Of a stretch of 64,000 nt of DNA, positions 42,374-53,130 are shown piece by piece. Origin of the DNA: Papilionanthe hookeriana x Papilionanthe teres (taxonomy: Eukaryota > Streptophyta > Magnoliopsida > Asparagales > Orchidaceae); contig CM040428.1 in assembly GCA_022702705.1 (NCBI GenBank), positions 99,831,805 through 99,895,804 on the forward strand, written 5' to 3'. Each line of letters starts with the position of its first letter. The stretch's first letter is position 1. The translations under genes were made by a program, and so were the position numbers. Below the pieces are notes generated by a model. That model made no database searches. It was given only the letters and a program-made list of their open reading frames with translations, and was not told the DNA's origin.

Positions 42374-42378
<5 letters not shown>
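41279..42378 (-). mobile_element. L1-C: fragment of an L1 LINE (end of ORF1, start of endonuclease) cut by RT-H
   Basis: At 42345-41914 lies an ORF1 C-terminal region, Ser/Pro-rich then basic (HIQKTYKKKYKRN). At 41910-41290 are endonuclease motifs in broken frames: RGVSNPASLNELMHL, SNKIWVFSKR, KATFVYASS, WFTWRRG and LDQRLD. Its low-coordinate end is the RT-H LTR boundary and its high-coordinate end is a TA tract. The reverse transcriptase part presumably lies beyond the left end of RT-H, outside the window. Confidence 0.78.

Positions 42379-42436
<58 letters not shown>
42379..42436. repeat. (TA)n tract joining L1-A 3' end to L1-C
   Basis: 58 bp of TA repeats in place of a poly(A) tail after L1-A. 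Confidence 0.92.
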
Positions 42437-42439
<3 letters not shown>

Positions 42440-42447
42440 AAAACAAA

Positions 42448-42465
42448 GGAGCAATTTTTGACTCC
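42448..42465 (-). other. 3'-terminal hairpin of L1-A
   Basis: Plus strand GGAGCAATTTTTGACTCC, next to CCTACATGTT. It aligns with GGAGCTACACTTGGCTCC of L1-B (47188-47205) and GAGCTCTCATGGCTC of L1-D (53132-53146), each just before the (TA)n tail. Confidence 0.6.
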
Positions 42466-42649
42466 CTACATGTTAGGATATTGTGAAGTTACAAGACTAC
42501 CCAATGAGGGCAAACCCAACCAATTACAACTCCACACCAAAAGAAGAGTAACAGAATTTAACTAAAGCCTAACTCAAAAATTATCCAAAGGATAACAAAA
42601 AACTAGACCAAAAATAAAGAGAAAAGGAGACACCAGCAAGATGATTATC

Positions 42650-45462
42650 TAATTACTTCATACTGCCACAATTCTGAAATGAGGTGCCTGATAAAGGTCG
42701 GCTTCCAGAAGGAAAAGCAGGTGGGGGGAGGGGTGGCAGAAACGGCCACCTCTTGAGAAACATTGGCTCTTTTAGCAATTCAATTTTCAGGTCTATTGCC
42801 CTCCCTGTAATTGAAGGCAAACTGGATAGACATGTTTAGAGAAAGGGCCTTGATTTTGTTTATCCAGATACAATGGTGCCAAGGTGAGGGAGTATCAGTA
42901 TGCAAAAGTTGTATTAACGAGAGAAGAGTCCCCCTCCACAATTAATTTAGTCCACTCGGTGAAGACTAGCAATGTATATAGCCCAATAAACGAGCAGCAA
43001 GTTCCGCCTCCGGAGGGTCAGCGAGCATTGATTGGAGCTCGAAAAATAAGATGCATTTCCCGGATGATTCCTGAAGATACCCCCAAAGCCTGAAGTATGA
43101 TCAGTGAATGCACCATCAGTGTTAACCTTAATAAAAGGAGGGGTGGGAGCTTTCTTGTGTATTTGGATAATTCTAGACTACTTAGGTTGTTCTGGTGGGG
43201 GGGTTTAGAATGCTGGGGAACTTCTTTAAAGATGTCAGCTTTGAGATAAAAGTATGACAGTGACTAACAACAGAAGCCACTTTACTGATTTTACCTTCAT
43301 ATTTCACACCATTTCTGTGCATCCAGATGAACCATGCAACAATGAAAGGGATATCACCAGACTTTAGCTTGTTTCCGGGATTGCCAGGCATCTATAAATA
43401 TCATACCGATCCAAGCAGAAAGTGATTAACTTTGAGTAAATTAATAAGACCTGACCAAACATCCTGGGAGAAAGAACAGTTGAAAAATAGGTGTTGTATA
43501 GTTTCAGAATGGGAACCACAGAGAAGGCATTTGGAAGGCCCTCTCAGTCCTTTCAGCTTAAGGATATCATCAGTTGGAATGAACCCATGAAAAATTCTCC
43601 AAATAAAGAAGGACATGGAAGGGGTGAGGTAGCTGTTCCAGATTTTCTTTCCCCAACTAGCCTGGGTCCAATTATGAATAGTGAGGTAAATCTGTTTGGT
43701 AATACTATATCCCTTACCATAATGTTGGATGAGCCTATTAGGTTTGGCTCTGTCGAAAGGAATTTTGGACACCTGATTAACAGAAGGTTCTATGAGAAGA
43801 TGTTGAAGAGTGGGAATGGACCAAGTCATATCCTCCCAGCAACTTGCCACTGGAAATAGATGTTTTTCAATGTTTGGTAAAGGGACAAGAGTGCCCTCAG
43901 GGCACCAGTGATCCCGCCGTGAAAAGTATGTCCCCTTTGCTCGACCTCCCATAAAAAAAGAGAATCGGCGAGTGTCTTTATTCAGGAGCATGTGCTTCCA
44001 TATAGTAGAGATACTGTGTTTGATTTGGGAAGGCTGTTGGATGGATGTTTCGCAGTATTTACCTTTCATAAAAAGGGCCCGGAGAGAATTCTCGTCGCTC
44101 GAAATGAATCCAGAGCTTACAAAAATTGACTTGTTGAAGATGTTTAAGACCTTTGAAGCCCATCCCACCAGCTTCCTTAGGTATTGCTAATTTTTGTCAG
44201 CTATCCCAAGGGATTTGTTTTCTTTGCCCATACCAGAGAAATTTGTTAAAGATTCTTTCAATTTGGATTCTGGAACTTTTCTTCATGCAACTCATCTGAA
44301 GTACGTAAGAAGGGAAAGTAGTTAGCATACTATTCAGTAAAGTAATTCTACCTCCAGTAGATAGGAATGAAGAAGTCCAGCTAGATAGTTGAGTGTTGAG
44401 TTTCCCAATAATTTATTCAAAGTGAATTTGCTTGGCACTTCCTTTAAGGAGAAGAACCCCTAAATATTTCATAGGGAGGCTGGCTTTGGTGTAACCAGTG
44501 AAATTGGTAATCCAGTGAGATATATCAGGTGGAGTATGATTGGGGAAGAGTAGTTCACATTTGGATTTGTTGAATTGTAGACCAGAAACCTCTTGAAAAA
44601 GGTTGAGACAATCATAAACTCTCTTGACTGCTGGTTTGGAAGCTCTTGAGAATAACATAATATCATCAGCATACATCAGGTGAGAAATTACTATATTTGA
44701 TTTATGATGATATCTAGCATTGAGAGAGGAGTTCACTTGAGTGTACAACAGTCTAGACAGATAATCCATAATAATGATGAAGATAGTAGGAGAGAGCGGA
44801 TCTCCTTGTTTAAGTCCTCTGGTGGCTTGGAAGTCTCCCCAGCATTGCCCATTAATTAGGATGGAATGGTTATTATTTTTAAGCCACCTCTTGATGAGAT
44901 TACAGAAGTCATTGGAGAAGCCTCTGGCCTGCAGGACTAGAAGAATAAAATTCCAGTCAATAGAGTCATAGGCTTTTTGGATATCAAGTTTATAGACCCC
45001 CCAATTGCCTAAACTAACTGAATTAAATGAAAGTCTTTTGTTCTATACAGAAGCAATATTATTGAAATCTCCTCCCACAATCCAGCTGAGGTCTTCCTTA
45101 GAATGAATAAGATGGATCTCCTACCAAAGTTTTCTTCTAGCAGTTTTGGTGCAGCCAGCATAAATGAAAGTAGTAGCAAAGGTGAGACCATTAAAATTAT
45201 AGTGGAGATGAACCAATTGAGAATGATTGATCTCCACTTTCCAATTTATTTCCTTCCTGCAAATGATCCAGATCTTGTTAGAGGAATTAGCAAAAAAGGA
45301 GCAACCAGGGAACCTGGTTAGAAATTTTGTTTGGTTTTTGTACACCATGGGTTCCAATAGAACAATACACCACCGTTGATGTTTTTTATAGAAATATAAT
45401 AATCTTTTAATGGATAAGGGGTGGGCCACTCCCCTAATGTTCCAGCATAGGAATTTAAACAT
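42650..45462 (-). pseudogene. L1-A ORF2: endonuclease start, reverse transcriptase, zinc-finger and RNase H
   Basis: Endonuclease start FKFLCWNIRGVAHPLSIKRL (45462) to about 45010 with IVGGDFNNI. After the deletion, reverse transcriptase with GDFQATRGLKQGDPLSPTIF, the catalytic MYADDIMLF (about 44670) and KYLGVLLLKGSAKQ. Next are FNRFLWYGQRKQ (44250-44215), a zf-RVT-like region with CLLCGSHSETIQHLFFNC (43530-43470), WFIWMHRNGVKYEG, and RNase H with KVNTDGAF and FRNH near 43120. The reverse transcriptase catalytic box is intact, but the loss of the endonuclease C-terminus and reverse transcriptase N-terminus kills it. Confidence 0.88.
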
Positions 45463-45489
45463 CTGGAGGTTTGGTATGAGGTGGGGAGT

Positions 45490-46756
45490 GAGCTGGGATG
45501 GATCTTGATCTGGATCTGGTTCTTCCCTTTCTGCTGCCAGGGGGGAACCATGAGATCTGTATCAACTACAGTGATTTGTGTAGAATGGGCTAATTTCTGT
45601 AATTCAGAAAGAACCTTTTTCTTTTTTCTTGCCTTTTGTTCCTGCCATACGTCTTCCATTTTGTTATGGATTTTTTCCAATTGGACTTTGGAGGGGGAAA
45701 TCTCCAGTTCCATGTTTTCTTCATTTTCCAAATGTTCTTGGTTCTCAGTTTTTGTAAGTTCAGGAACTGAGTGTAAAATTTCTTCATTAGATGATTTACC
45801 AGGGTTGTCATTTACAATATTATCAGGGACATCTTCAGCAATGTCAGGGACATCAGCAGCAGAAACATTTGCCATTGAGATCTGTACAGAATTGCCCCCC
45901 AAAGAACTCTCCTCACCTGCTACCATGGCCTGTTTCTCCACAGTCTTTGGTTTAGAGGGCCTTTTAGAAGGAGGTTTTAGCCTATAGCACTTTTCCTTGG
46001 AATGTCCAAACATTTTGCAGTGTTGGCAAAAGACAGGTTTACTTTCTAAAATGACTTCTTGCTAAAATCCTCTCCATCATCAGAAATAATGATCCAGATT
46101 TTGTCCAATTCAGGAAGAGACACATCTCTTTCTATCAGAACTCTAGCACCATTAGAGTTTCCCATATCAAAAGTGGAAGGGTCCACTTTTAAAGGTGTGC
46201 CTAAGGCCTCGCTGATTTGGAATATGGCGTGTGTGTGGTAGAGTTGTATGGGCAAGTTGGGGAACTTAAACCATAAAGGTTTGAGTGGGGGTTCTTTGGC
46301 TGGGTCAAAACCAGGATACCATTTCAAGAATTTCATATAAGTGTTGGCTATCTGCATTCCCTGCATACCAAGCAATCTGGCATAGTCCTCCTCTCTAGAT
46401 AGTCTTATTAACAGGTGTCTGCCATCCATCACACCTAGTTTCCAATTGCCCACAAAACTAAGTTGTTCAAGATGGTTTCTGACCAATTCCATTTTAGGAT
46501 GGCCAAACTGGAATTGTCCCACTATAGAGAATTTAATGGCTTCAGCAAGTGACTCCATTTCCTGTGAAGTGAAAATGATTGCAGGTCTGCCCTCCTTAGA
46601 ACCAAGGGGTCTGATAAAAGGGCATGCAGATTTTCCTGCAGCTGCATCATGAAGAGCTTGGGGGAAAATTAGCTGATCAGCTGATCTAGTAGAGGGGAGG
46701 CCTTTACTCATAGCAGAAGCATAAGAGATAGCAGGAACATTGCTGGCCCCAGCCAT
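45490..46756 (-). pseudogene. L1-A ORF1: RNA-binding protein with CCHC knuckle
   Basis: ATG 46756 (MAGASNVPAISYASAMSKG). The first 230 residues contain FIRPLGSKEGRPAIIFTSQE, GQFQFGHPKMELVRNH, GVMDGRHLLIRLSREEDYAR and PLWFKFPNLPIQ, the DUF4283-like RNA-binding region of plant L1 ORF1. After a frameshift near 46055, a zinc knuckle CQHCKMFGHSKEKC follows, then Lys/Pro-rich and acidic segments and the tail QKARKKKKVLSELQK. It coats LINE RNA in the family. Confidence 0.88.
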
Positions 46757-47143
46757 AATGACAGAAAACCAACCACCCGGCTAGAAACAGATGGCAAAAG
46801 GGTGCAAAATCATGCAGGAAGCCAGTGGATGTAACTGAACAGAAAACAGCAGGAAAGAGATGGCAAAGCCCCAATTCACACTTCCTAGCAGAACCACAAG
46901 GAAGAAAACAGCCAATGTAACAGTAACCCAATTCAAAATGTTACTGCCTGGGAAAAACCAAAATTAGGAGAGACCTCCCACTAGCCGCCACCAAAACCTT
47001 ACCTGACAACCAAAAGGACCCAGCACCAGTCGACCACCACGAGGAGGAGAAAACCAGCCGCCGCCAGAGAGTACCCATCACAGACCAAACCCTAGCAGAG
47101 CTTCTCTCACCTCAGCCGCCACCATGGGTTTTTTTACAGTCAT

Positions 47144-47145
<2 letters not shown>

Positions 47146-47176
<31 letters not shown>
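47146..47176. repeat. (TA)n tract joining L1-B 3' end to L1-A 5' end
   Basis: 31 bp of TA repeats between the L1-B 3' end and the L1-A leader. Confidence 0.92.
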
Positions 47177-47178
<2 letters not shown>

Positions 47179-47187
47179 GGGGGAAGG

Positions 47188-47205
47188 AGCTACACTTGGC
47201 TCCCT
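47188..47205 (-). other. 3'-terminal hairpin of L1-B
   Basis: Plus strand GGAGCTACACTTGGCTCC: 5-bp stem GGAGC/GCTCC. About a dozen bases separate it from the (TA)n tail. Confidence 0.65.
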
Positions 47206-47405
47206 ACATGTTGATTAAAAATATGAAGTTACAAAAGGGATCCCATAGGGAAGAAGAACCCACTACAACTCCACACCAAAAAGAAAAGAGACTAAGTAAA
47301 AGAAATAAACTAGTAAGAAAATGGCCACTCCCAAAAAAGAGAAAAAAATCAACCCAGGAGTAAACACCCAAAAGAAAATAAACCAAGTAAAAACTAAAAA
47401 TTCTC

Positions 47406-50400
47406 CTACAGTAAATATAAACAGCCCTTAGCAGGTGCAGGGAGAGTAACAAATGCTGGAACATCACTCCAAAATTCTGAAATGAGGAGCTTGGAAAGAG
47501 TCGACTGGATGAGTTGATGAAGCTGGGGAGGTAGAGTAGAAGAGACCATTATCTCTTGGGATGATAAAGCTTTTTTAGCAATCCAATTAGCAGGTCTGTT
47601 ACCTTCTCTGAAAGTAAAGTTAAATTGAACAGTAAGCTGGGGCAGCAAGGACCTGATTTTGTAAACCCAAGTGGAATGGTGCCAAGGAGGGGGAAGGTCA
47701 TTCTGAAAGTACTGTAATAATGTAGAAGAGTCACCCTCCACAATGATATATGACCACTGAAAAAGTGTAGCAATGTGAAGAGCCCAAAAACAGCGACCAA
47801 TTCAGACTTCCAATGGATCAGCTGCGAGTAGTGGGAGCCTGGAAGAAGAGCAAACCTTTCCCGAGTATGGTCTCCGAAAATGCCTCCAATGCCGACAAGC
47901 CGATTATTAAAAGCACCATCAGTATTGACTTTAATAAAAGGAGGGCTAGGAGCTTTCCAAAAGATCTTAATGACTTTGTGAAGCATAGGTCTATTGGCAG
48001 ACAAGGAAGACTGTAGGATGTTTGGAAAGTTTTTGACAGAAATCAATTTTGAGATAAAAGTTAGGCAGTGGGTAACAACCCTATCAGCTTTATGAAGCAC
48101 CCCATCATATTTAACCCCATTTCTGTGCATCCAAATGAACCAAGCCACAATACAAGGGATCTCCCCGGCTTTAGCTTTCCGCCAGAGTTCCGGGAAGCAT
48201 TGAAATCTTGCCAATCTAACGAAAGCTGATTAATTTTCAATTTGCTGATCGGACTCGACCAAACCTCTTGAGAGAAGGCGCATTTGAAAAAAAGATGACT
48301 CGCAGTTTCGAATTAACGGCACGAGAGAAGGCATTTAGAAGGGCCTCTCAAACCTTTGAGTTTTAGAATATCATCGACTTGGGAGGAGCCCTTGGAAAAT
48401 TCTCCAAATGAGGAAGGACATGGAGGGTGTAAGATATTTGTTCCATATGTTATTGCCCCACCTAACCCGATTCCAAGAGTTGATAGTAGAATAAATATGC
48501 TTGGTAATGCTCGCTTATTTTTACCATTAATCCATCCGAGTTTATCGAGTTGAGACCTATCAAAAGGGATTTGAGCTACTCGATCCACAACAGAGTTAGC
48601 CGATAAAAGTTTCGGTTTAGGAATGGACCAATTCATGTTGTCCCAACGAGCATGAAATAGGGAAGTGGTCTTTGTTAATATTAGGTAGGGGAACCAATAG
48701 TTCCCTTTGACACCAATTGTCTTGCCAAAACAGGATATCACCCTTGCCCGACTCCCAGTAAATAAGAGATTCAGCGAGTATCTTTGTTGATTAGCATATG
48801 TTTCCGGATTCTAGAAATACCGTTTTGATTTGAGAGGTTAAGGGATGAGTGTTTCGCAATATTTCCCTTTCATGAATTGAGCCCAAAGAGAATTCTCGCT
48901 CCACGAAATGAATCCATAGCTTACGTAAATTAACTTGTTGTAGATGTTTCAAGAATTTAAAACCTAAACCACCGACAACTTTAGGCAAGGCTACCCTTTG
49001 CCGACTAGCCTAATGAAATTGTTTTCTTTGGCCAGACCAAAGAAATCTGTTAAAGATTCTTTCAATCTGAATCCTAGAACTTTTCTTTAAGCAAGCCATC
49101 TGTAATATATAAGAAGGGAAAGAGGTTAATATGCTATTCAGAAGTGTAATTCTGCCACCAGATGAGAGGAAGGAATTGGACCAATTTGAGAGTTGAGTAT
49201 TCAACTTGGCAATGATCTCCTCAAAATGAGTTTGTTTAGATTCGCCTTTGATAAGAAGAACCCCCAAGTACTTTATGGGAAGGCTAGTTTTGACAAAGCC
49301 GATGAATTCGAGTGGTCCGATGGATAATATTAGGATGGATGTTGTTGGGGAATAGCAATTCACACTTGTTTTTGTTGAAATGAAGGCCGAAATCTGTTGA
49401 AACTTGTTGAGGCGAGTACATCACCTTATTGACGGCAGCTTTAGAAGCTCCGGAAAATATCATTAAGTCATCGAGCATATAAAAGGTGAGAGATATTAAT
49501 ATCGACCTATGGTGGAATTGAGCATAAGGATGGTTAGAGACTTCGGTATCCAATAGTACGGAGAGATAGTCCATAACAATGATAAAAATGGTGGGAGAGA
49601 GTGGATCTCCTTGTTTAAGCCCTCTAGTGGCTCTAAAATCACCCGAAGCATTTGCCATTAATCGGGATAGAGTGGTTATTATTCTGAAGCCATCTCTTTA
49701 TGAGTGAACAGAAATCACAAGAGAAACCTCTAGCATGAAGCACCTATAGAATAAAGTTCCAGTCAATAGTATCATAAGCCTTTTTAATGTCAAGTTTGTA
49801 AATCAAGTTACCACCCCTAACAGGTCTGTCCAGATCCAACAAAATTTCTTGAGCAAGGAGGGCATTGTCAGCAATGGATCTGCCTTTAACAAAAGCTGAT
49901 TGGTTGGGGCTGATAATTTGAGCAAGGTGAGGTTGCAATCTGCCAACCAAGATTTTACTAATCACCTTACTGATAACAGTGGTTAGGCTAATTGGTCTAT
50001 AGTGGTTCCAGCACTTGGGGGCATTGATCTTAGGCACAAGAACAATGGTGGATGCATGGAAGTATTGGGGAATGTCCCTTCCAGAAAAGAAGCTTTGGAT
50101 AGCAGAGGTAACCTTAGCTTTGCAAGTGTGCCAGGTTTTTTTATAAAAGTCAGCACTATACCCATCTGGTCCTGTTGTTTTAGAGTCATCAATAGAATTA
50201 AGTGCCACCCAAATTTCCTCCAGGTGAGGGAATATCGGCTAATTGGAGAGCTGAGTGTAATTATATTCTTTATTAAACGAGCTATCATCAATAGGAGATC
50301 TGCTTGCCAGGCTTAAAAGTAAGAAGTTCACGGTAATACTTGACAGAGCATCATTGGCAATAGCAGCTTCCTCATTCAGTAGAAGACCTTGATCATTTAA

Positions 50401-51508
50401 AATGGAATGAATAGCATTACATTTCCTTTTGAATTTTATCCATGCATGAAAGAATTTAGTGTTCCTATCTCCATCTTTGAATTTAGAGGTAGCGACTTTT
50501 TGTCTAAGGAATTGGTCCCGCTGATCAATAAGAGTAAGTAGATGCTCTTGAGCGATGACCATCCGGCAATATTTAGTATCATCGAGTAAAGGCGACAACT
50601 TCCAAAGAAGAGAGATCCTTCTCGGCTCGTACAATTTTTTGAGTGATGTCACCAATAGTTTCCCAACTCCGAGTGAGAGAGGACAACGACCAATTTCGAT
50701 TGAAGATTCGAAGTCCGATAAAAGGATTGGAGTGGGGACAACCGATCCAATCGCTTAGAGATAATAGATTGAAATTGTTGGTGGGAAGACCAGAAGTTCG
50801 AGGAACTGCGAAATGGGGAAGCTGGTTGGGTTGGGGGAGTAGTAATGGAAATAAGTAATGGTACGTGATCGGACCCAAGCAAAATTAAGATGTGAAATGG
50901 TAGTATGGAGAAAGGTATGGTGCCAAGAGTTATTTGCCGAGAATCTATCTAATCTCTCCCAAATTTTCCCCCTCCTCCAAGTAAAAGGGTTCCCTTGAAA
51001 CCCCAAATCAAAAAGATTTGCTCTCCGGATGTTATCATTAAACTCGGTAAGTTGGTTGAGATTAGGAGGCCCGCCACCGGATTTTTCTATAGTAGAAGAA
51101 ATGTTGTTGAAATCTCCACCCACAATCCAGATCGAGAGTTTCCCTTGAGTCGAGTAGATGAATTTCTTGCCGAGTTCTCTTCTTGCAGTTTTAGTGCGAC
51201 TTTGCATATACAAAAGTTGTAGCAAAAGTAATACCATTAACCGTACAATGTAAATGAATCGGTTGAGGATGGTCCACAATAACTTTGCAATGGAGTTCCC
51301 GCTCGTCGAGAACCCGCATTTTATTTGAGGAGTTAGTAAAAATGGAACAACCGACAAACTCGGAAAACAGTTTGGATTTGTGTTTGTGTACCAATGGTTC
51401 TAGGAGCACAATACCCCAAAGTTGGTGTTTCTTAAAGAGATGCAATAGCCTTTTAAGAGATGAGGGGTGGGCCACACCCCTAATATTCCAACATAAAAAG
51501 TTAAACAT
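47406..51508 (-). pseudogene. L1-B ORF2: endonuclease, reverse transcriptase, zinc-finger region, RNase H
   Basis: I chose ATG 51508 because it aligns with L1-A (MFNFLCWNIRGVAHPSSLKR). Endonuclease: WIVGGDFNNISSTIEKSGGG, GNPFTWRRG, ERLDRF and GSDHVPLL (51508-50820). Reverse transcriptase: KTTGPDGYSADFYKKTWH, PKINAPKCWNHYRPISL, FVKGRSIADNALLAQEIL, YKLDIKKAYDTIDW, TRGLKQGDPLSPTIF. The catalytic box is damaged (MLDDLMIF after a frameshift). KYLGVLLIKGESKQ follows. The zf-RVT-like part is partial (LKLKGLRGPSKCLL), and RNase H has KVNTDGAFNNRLVGIGG and FREGNRPANWIAKKAL. In the family this protein nicks DNA and copies LINE RNA in place. Confidence 0.9.
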
Positions 51509-51630
51509 CTGGAGGTTTAGGCTGGGGTGGGGAGTGAGCTGGGGCAGATCTGGATCTAGATCTAGTTCTGCCACTTCTAGTGTCAGGGGGGGTAGTGACA
51601 CTTTCCCCACCTTGGGTCAGTTTCTGAAGT

Positions 51631-52757
51631 TCAGACAACACCTTTTTTTTCTTTTTTGCCTTTTGTTCCCGCGGCGACTTGAATATTGTTCTGGGATGTA
51701 GATATTATATCTATGGAGGGTATATTGTCCTGTTCAATGATCTCTTGACTGTGTGAGTCTTTTAGAGCTTTAATTGGGATTTCAGGGGGTAATGTAGATG
51801 TGTCTTCTTGAGCAAGATTTATCTGATCCTCTGGACTATTCTCTGGGTTAACTTCTCTGTGCAATCTGGAGTCATCAACCAAAGAGTCTAGAGCAATAGG
51901 TTCTTCTAATGAGTTCCCTTTAACAGTATCTTTAGTCTGTTGCACTAAAGGTTGTGATCTGACTGGCTTCTTGAAAGGGGGTTTTAATCTGTAACAGTTC
52001 TCCATTAAATGACCAAACATTCTACAGTGTTTGCAAAACACGAGTTTAGTTTCCATTTGGACTTCTTGCCAGAAACCCTCACCACTGTCCGAGATGGTAA
52101 TCCACAATTTATCTAACTCCGGAGAGAGACATCTCTCTCAATCGAGCACTCTAGCTCCATGAATGTTCCCCAAGTCGAAGTGGAGGGGTCGACTTTTGGG
52201 GAGTACCTAATGCTCTACTAATCCGAAATAGAGCATTAGTATGAAACGGTTCAATAGGTAGATTAGGGAATTTAAACCACATAGGTTTAAGTGGAGGTTC
52301 TTTTGTCGGATCACAAACTGTGGTACCATTTGATGAGTTTCATCTGGGTGTTAGCTATTTGCATAATCTGCATTCCAATTAATCTTGCATAGTCTTCTTC
52401 CCTGGATAATCTGATAAGGAGATGTCTTCCATCCATCACTCCAAGTTTCCATTGACCCACAAAGGGGATCTGCTCAAAACAATTCCTGACAAATTCCATC
52501 TTAGGGTGGCCATATTGAAATCGACCCACAATGGAGAACTTAATTGCTTCAAGAAGAGATTCCATTTCCTTAGTAGTGAAAATAATGGCTGGTCTGCCCT
52601 CCTTGGAGCCAAGAGGTCTAATGAAAGGGCAATCTGATTTCCCTGCAGCCGCATCATGTAAATTTTGTGGGAAGAGTAATTTATCTGCTGCTTTAGTAGG
52701 AGGCAGGCCCTTACTAAGTGCAGAAGCATAAGAGGTGGAGATGTTAATCCCAGCCAT
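51631..52757 (-). pseudogene. L1-B ORF1: RNA-binding protein with CCHC knuckle
   Basis: ATG 52757 (MAGINISTSYASALSKGLPP). N-terminal domain as in L1-A: FIRPLGSKEGRPAIIFTTKE, GRFQYGHPKMEFVRNC, GVMDGRHLLIRLSREEDYAR. A frameshift lies near 52311. The second open part (52107-51631) has the knuckle CKHCRMFGHLMENC, a Pro/Lys segment, an acidic region and a basic end GTKGKKEKKG. Confidence 0.88.
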
Positions 52758-53068
52758 GGCAGCAGAATGCCAGAGCTATATTAACATCAGAGAACACAAA
52801 GGAGGATGAAGATACTGGGAGGAAAAGACAGCAAGCAGCTGAACCCAACCAATGGAACATTAATAATTCAAAAACTTTGCCCGGGAAAGATCAAAACCCC
52901 TTGAAAGAGCCTTACCAGCCACCTACCACCACCAGAGAAGGCCAACTTAAAAACCAAACAGCACCCCCAGCCTTGGAGAATCAGCCAAAGTGCCCAGCCG
53001 CCACCCAGGGAAGCAATCACCGATCAAACCCTAGCGGAGCAAAGGAGTCGACCGCCATTTTTTAGGAA

Positions 53069-53070
<2 letters not shown>

Positions 53071-53127
<57 letters not shown>
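53071..53127. repeat. (TA)n tract joining L1-D 3' end to L1-B 5' end
   Basis: 57 bp of TA repeats between the L1-D 3' end and the start of the L1-B leader. Confidence 0.92.

Positions 53128-53130
<3 letters not shown>

Larger units (their letters stand above)
42437..47145 (-). mobile_element. L1-A: L1-clade LINE with complete ends and an internal deletion
   Basis: The 5' end near 47145 carries the same leader words as L1-B (AAACCCTAGC(A/G)GAGC). ORF1 spans 46756-45490 and ORF2 runs from 45462 to about 42650; the 3' end is a hairpin plus (TA)n. Compared with L1-B it lacks about 1.2 kb at the point near 45005, which joins the endonuclease directly to the reverse transcriptase. It is 4.7 kb against 5.9 kb for L1-B. 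Stops and frameshifts are scattered. Confidence 0.9.
47177..53070 (-). mobile_element. L1-B: full-length L1-clade LINE, 5.9 kb
   Basis: Both ends are present: the leader at 53070-52760, ORF1 (52757-51631), ORF2 (51508-47406), a short 3' untranslated region with hairpin (47188-47205) and a (TA)n tail. Flanked on both sides by TA repeats. Frameshifts in ORF1 (about 52310), in the catalytic YADD region (about 49480) and elsewhere make it inactive. Confidence 0.93.

Noticed and set aside
42361..42565. Tyr-Ile repeat open frames across the TA tracts (also at 47124 and 53031)
   Set aside because: Translation of (TA)n only.
43491..43859. 122-codon plus-strand open frame
   Set aside because: Opposite strand of the L1-A ORF2 zinc-finger region, which carries the conserved motifs.
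45481..45987. 168-codon plus-strand open frame
   Set aside because: Antisense shadow of L1-A ORF1, which has clear conserved motifs and a zinc knuckle on the minus strand.
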